A stretch of DNA of 64,000 nucleotides, from contig NZ_BHVZ01000002.1 of assembly GCF_003865035.1 (NCBI RefSeq), positions 62,001 to 126,000 on the forward strand, written 5' to 3'. The translations under genes were made by a program, and so were the position numbers. Positions 63,183 to 64,000 of the stretch are shown in pieces; position 1 is the first letter of the stretch, and every line of letters begins with the position of its first letter. The notes beneath the pieces are model-generated. The model had not been told where the DNA came from and made no database searches. It worked only from the letters and a program-made list of their open reading frames with translations. This DNA is from Anaerotignum faecicola. GTDB lineage: Bacteria > Bacillota > Clostridia > Lachnospirales > Anaerotignaceae.

Positions 63183-63794
63183 TTACATCAAACCAATCAT
63201 GCCGCCGAACAGGGAAAGCACCGCATAAATGATTTTATCCATGAAGCCTGTAATCATCCCGAAGAACAGCAGGAATAGGAACAGCATCTGAATCAGCTTT
63301 TCATTCTGCATATATTTGAAATACTGATTTGCCGGCAGCAGCACCGCAAGCACCTTTGTGCAATCCATAGGCGCAACAGGCAGTATATTATACACCGCCA
63401 GCGCAATATTATAATACGCCAGATAATGAAGCAGCGTACCGATATAATACCCCTTGCTCCGGAATGTGCCGTAAGCAAAAAGGAACACCAGACCCAGAAT
63501 GAGATTGACTACGGTCGGCAGAATCGCAACCAGAAGCGTATCTCTTTTTCTGTTCTTATAATATAACGCACTCGTTTCCACAGGCTTGCCCCAGCCGAAG
63601 CCGCCGCTGTAGAGCATCATCAGGAAGCCGATGGGCTCGAAATGCTTGACGGGGTTCAGCGTCACCTGCCCCTGACTTTTGGGATAATTATCCCCCAAAA
63701 CCGTCGAGGCAAGCGCTCTGACAAATTCGTGGACGGTTGTCGCCACCAGAATCCCCGGAATCCCCAGAAGTATTACCAAAAAAGAACCATTCAT
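63183..63794 (-). CDS. Site-2 protease (M50)-like membrane protein with degenerate active site
   Basis: The 203-residue polytopic protein matches the small bacterial S2P group (VTLNPVKHFEPIGFLMMLYSGGFGWGKPV). The zinc motif HExxH reads HEFVR (second His replaced by Arg 26; AGA codon), and the usual LDG reads MDC in NILPVAPMDCTK. Protease activity is therefore doubtful. First gene of the scpA-scpB-dacF-rluB operon. Confidence 0.85.
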   Translation of the reverse strand: MNGSFLVILLGIPGILVATTVHEFVRALASTVLGDNYPKSQGQVTLNPVKHFEPIGFLMMLYSGGFGWGKPVETSALYYKNRKRDTLLVAILPTVVNLILGLVFLFAYGTFRSKGYYIGTLLHYLAYYNIALAVYNILPVAPMDCTKVLAVLLPANQYFKYMQNEKLIQMLFLFLLFFGMITGFMDKIIYAVLSLFGGMIGLM

Positions 63795-63844
63795 AGTTTC
63801 AAATCCTCTCTGCGATAGTTTTTGGCAAAATGCCGTATTGTTAT

Positions 63845-63873
63845 ATTTTACCCGAAGGGCAGAAATTAGTCAA
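63845..63873 (-). promoter_or_regulatory. Promoter of M50-scpA-scpB-dacF-rluB operon
   Basis: Minus strand: TTGACT (63873-63868), 17-bp spacer, TAAAAT (63850-63845). Confidence 0.8.
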
Positions 63874-63880
63874 ATCCAAC

Positions 63881-63915
63881 AAAAAAGCCTGTACGAAAGC
63901 AACTTCCTACAGGCT
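63881..63915 (-). terminator. Terminator of the gene at right edge
   Basis: AGCCTGTA (63886-63893) pairs with TACAGGCT (63908-63915), followed on the minus strand by T's. Confidence 0.8.
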
Positions 63916-63924
63916 GTTCTTTTT

Positions 63925-64000
63925 TTAATACCGCAGAGGAATATCCGAAAGCAAAACGGGAATATCCAGTCCCTGTGTTTTCAGAAAATATTTCATGCCA
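63925..64000 (-). CDS. Partial gene (3' end) at window edge, product unknown
   Basis: Reading frame ends at the TAA at 63927-63925 and gives GMKYFLKTQGLDIPVLLSDI then PLRY. It is directly followed by a terminator, which supports a real gene end. Too short to name. Confidence 0.45.
   Translation of the reverse strand, partial: GMKYFLKTQGLDIPVLLSDIPLRY

Overview
The window looks like a chromosomal segment of an anaerobic, Gram-positive-lineage Clostridia species, probably of the Lachnospiraceae/Anaerotignum type. This is inferred from gene content: a fused IspH/ribosomal protein S1 gene, a type III glutamine synthetase, a four-subunit 2-oxoacid:ferredoxin oxidoreductase, an [FeFe] hydrogenase, SLH-domain surface proteins, DUF1540, YlxM-Ffh and a sigma-54/CdsR-type cysteine desulfidase locus. 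No phage, plasmid backbone, transposase or CRISPR array was found. About 85% of genes lie on the minus strand. Plus-strand exceptions are the first three genes, tRNA-Lys, an EamA transporter, a YheO-type regulator, a small SLH protein and a histone-tail-like RHH protein.

Layout. 1-2.3 kb: secreted stalk-domain protein, CAT-fold acetyltransferase and DUF523 protein. 2.3-4.7 kb: polar amino-acid ABC importer. 4.9-9.1 kb: two-component system translationally coupled to a ClC channel. 9.3 kb: tRNA-Lys(TTT) with its own promoter and terminator. 9.5-11.1 kb: ferredoxin-type [FeFe] hydrogenase. 11.4-18.5 kb: a complete phosphate operon, pstSCAB-phoU-(HD protein)-phoB-phoR. 18.8-23.1 kb: EamA transporter, a BlaI/M56 antirepressor operon with two visible operators, and small membrane proteins. 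23.15-23.63 kb: three almost identical tandem copies of a 157-bp, hairpin-rich, non-coding repeat. 23.7-30.1 kb: SLH/BIG2 surface protein, DegV, and an LTA-synthase-like enzyme behind a leader terminator. 30.4-32.4 kb: hybrid histidine kinase. 32.5-35.8 kb: Vor/Kor oxidoreductase operon with a P-loop ATPase. 36.3-38.4 kb: glutamine synthetase III. 40-43.6 kb: ylxM-ffh-rpsP-khpA-rimM-trmD. 43.8-46.2 kb: small genes and a second SLH protein. 46.3-49.3 kb: sigma-54 activator (CdsR-like) and a cysteine-desulfidase-like gene with a consensus sigma-54 promoter. 49.4-54.3 kb: Na/Pi cotransporter, second amino-acid ABC importer and deoC. 54.5-59.7 kb: hisphosphatase-HI0933-cmk-plsC-ispH/rpsA. 59.8-63.8 kb: M50-like protein-scpA-scpB-dacF-rluB. 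A truncated gene runs off the right edge.

The genes describe an amino-acid-fermenting anaerobe that disposes of electrons through ferredoxin (Vor/Kor and hydrogenase), takes up amino acids and phosphate with high affinity, and invests in cell-envelope sensing. The most unusual parts are the triplicated structured repeat, the beta-lactam-type regulator pair whose sensor ectodomain is not a penicillin-binding domain, the complete sigma-54 cysteine module, the M50 family protein with a broken HExxH motif, and the internal translation start inside ispH-rpsA.
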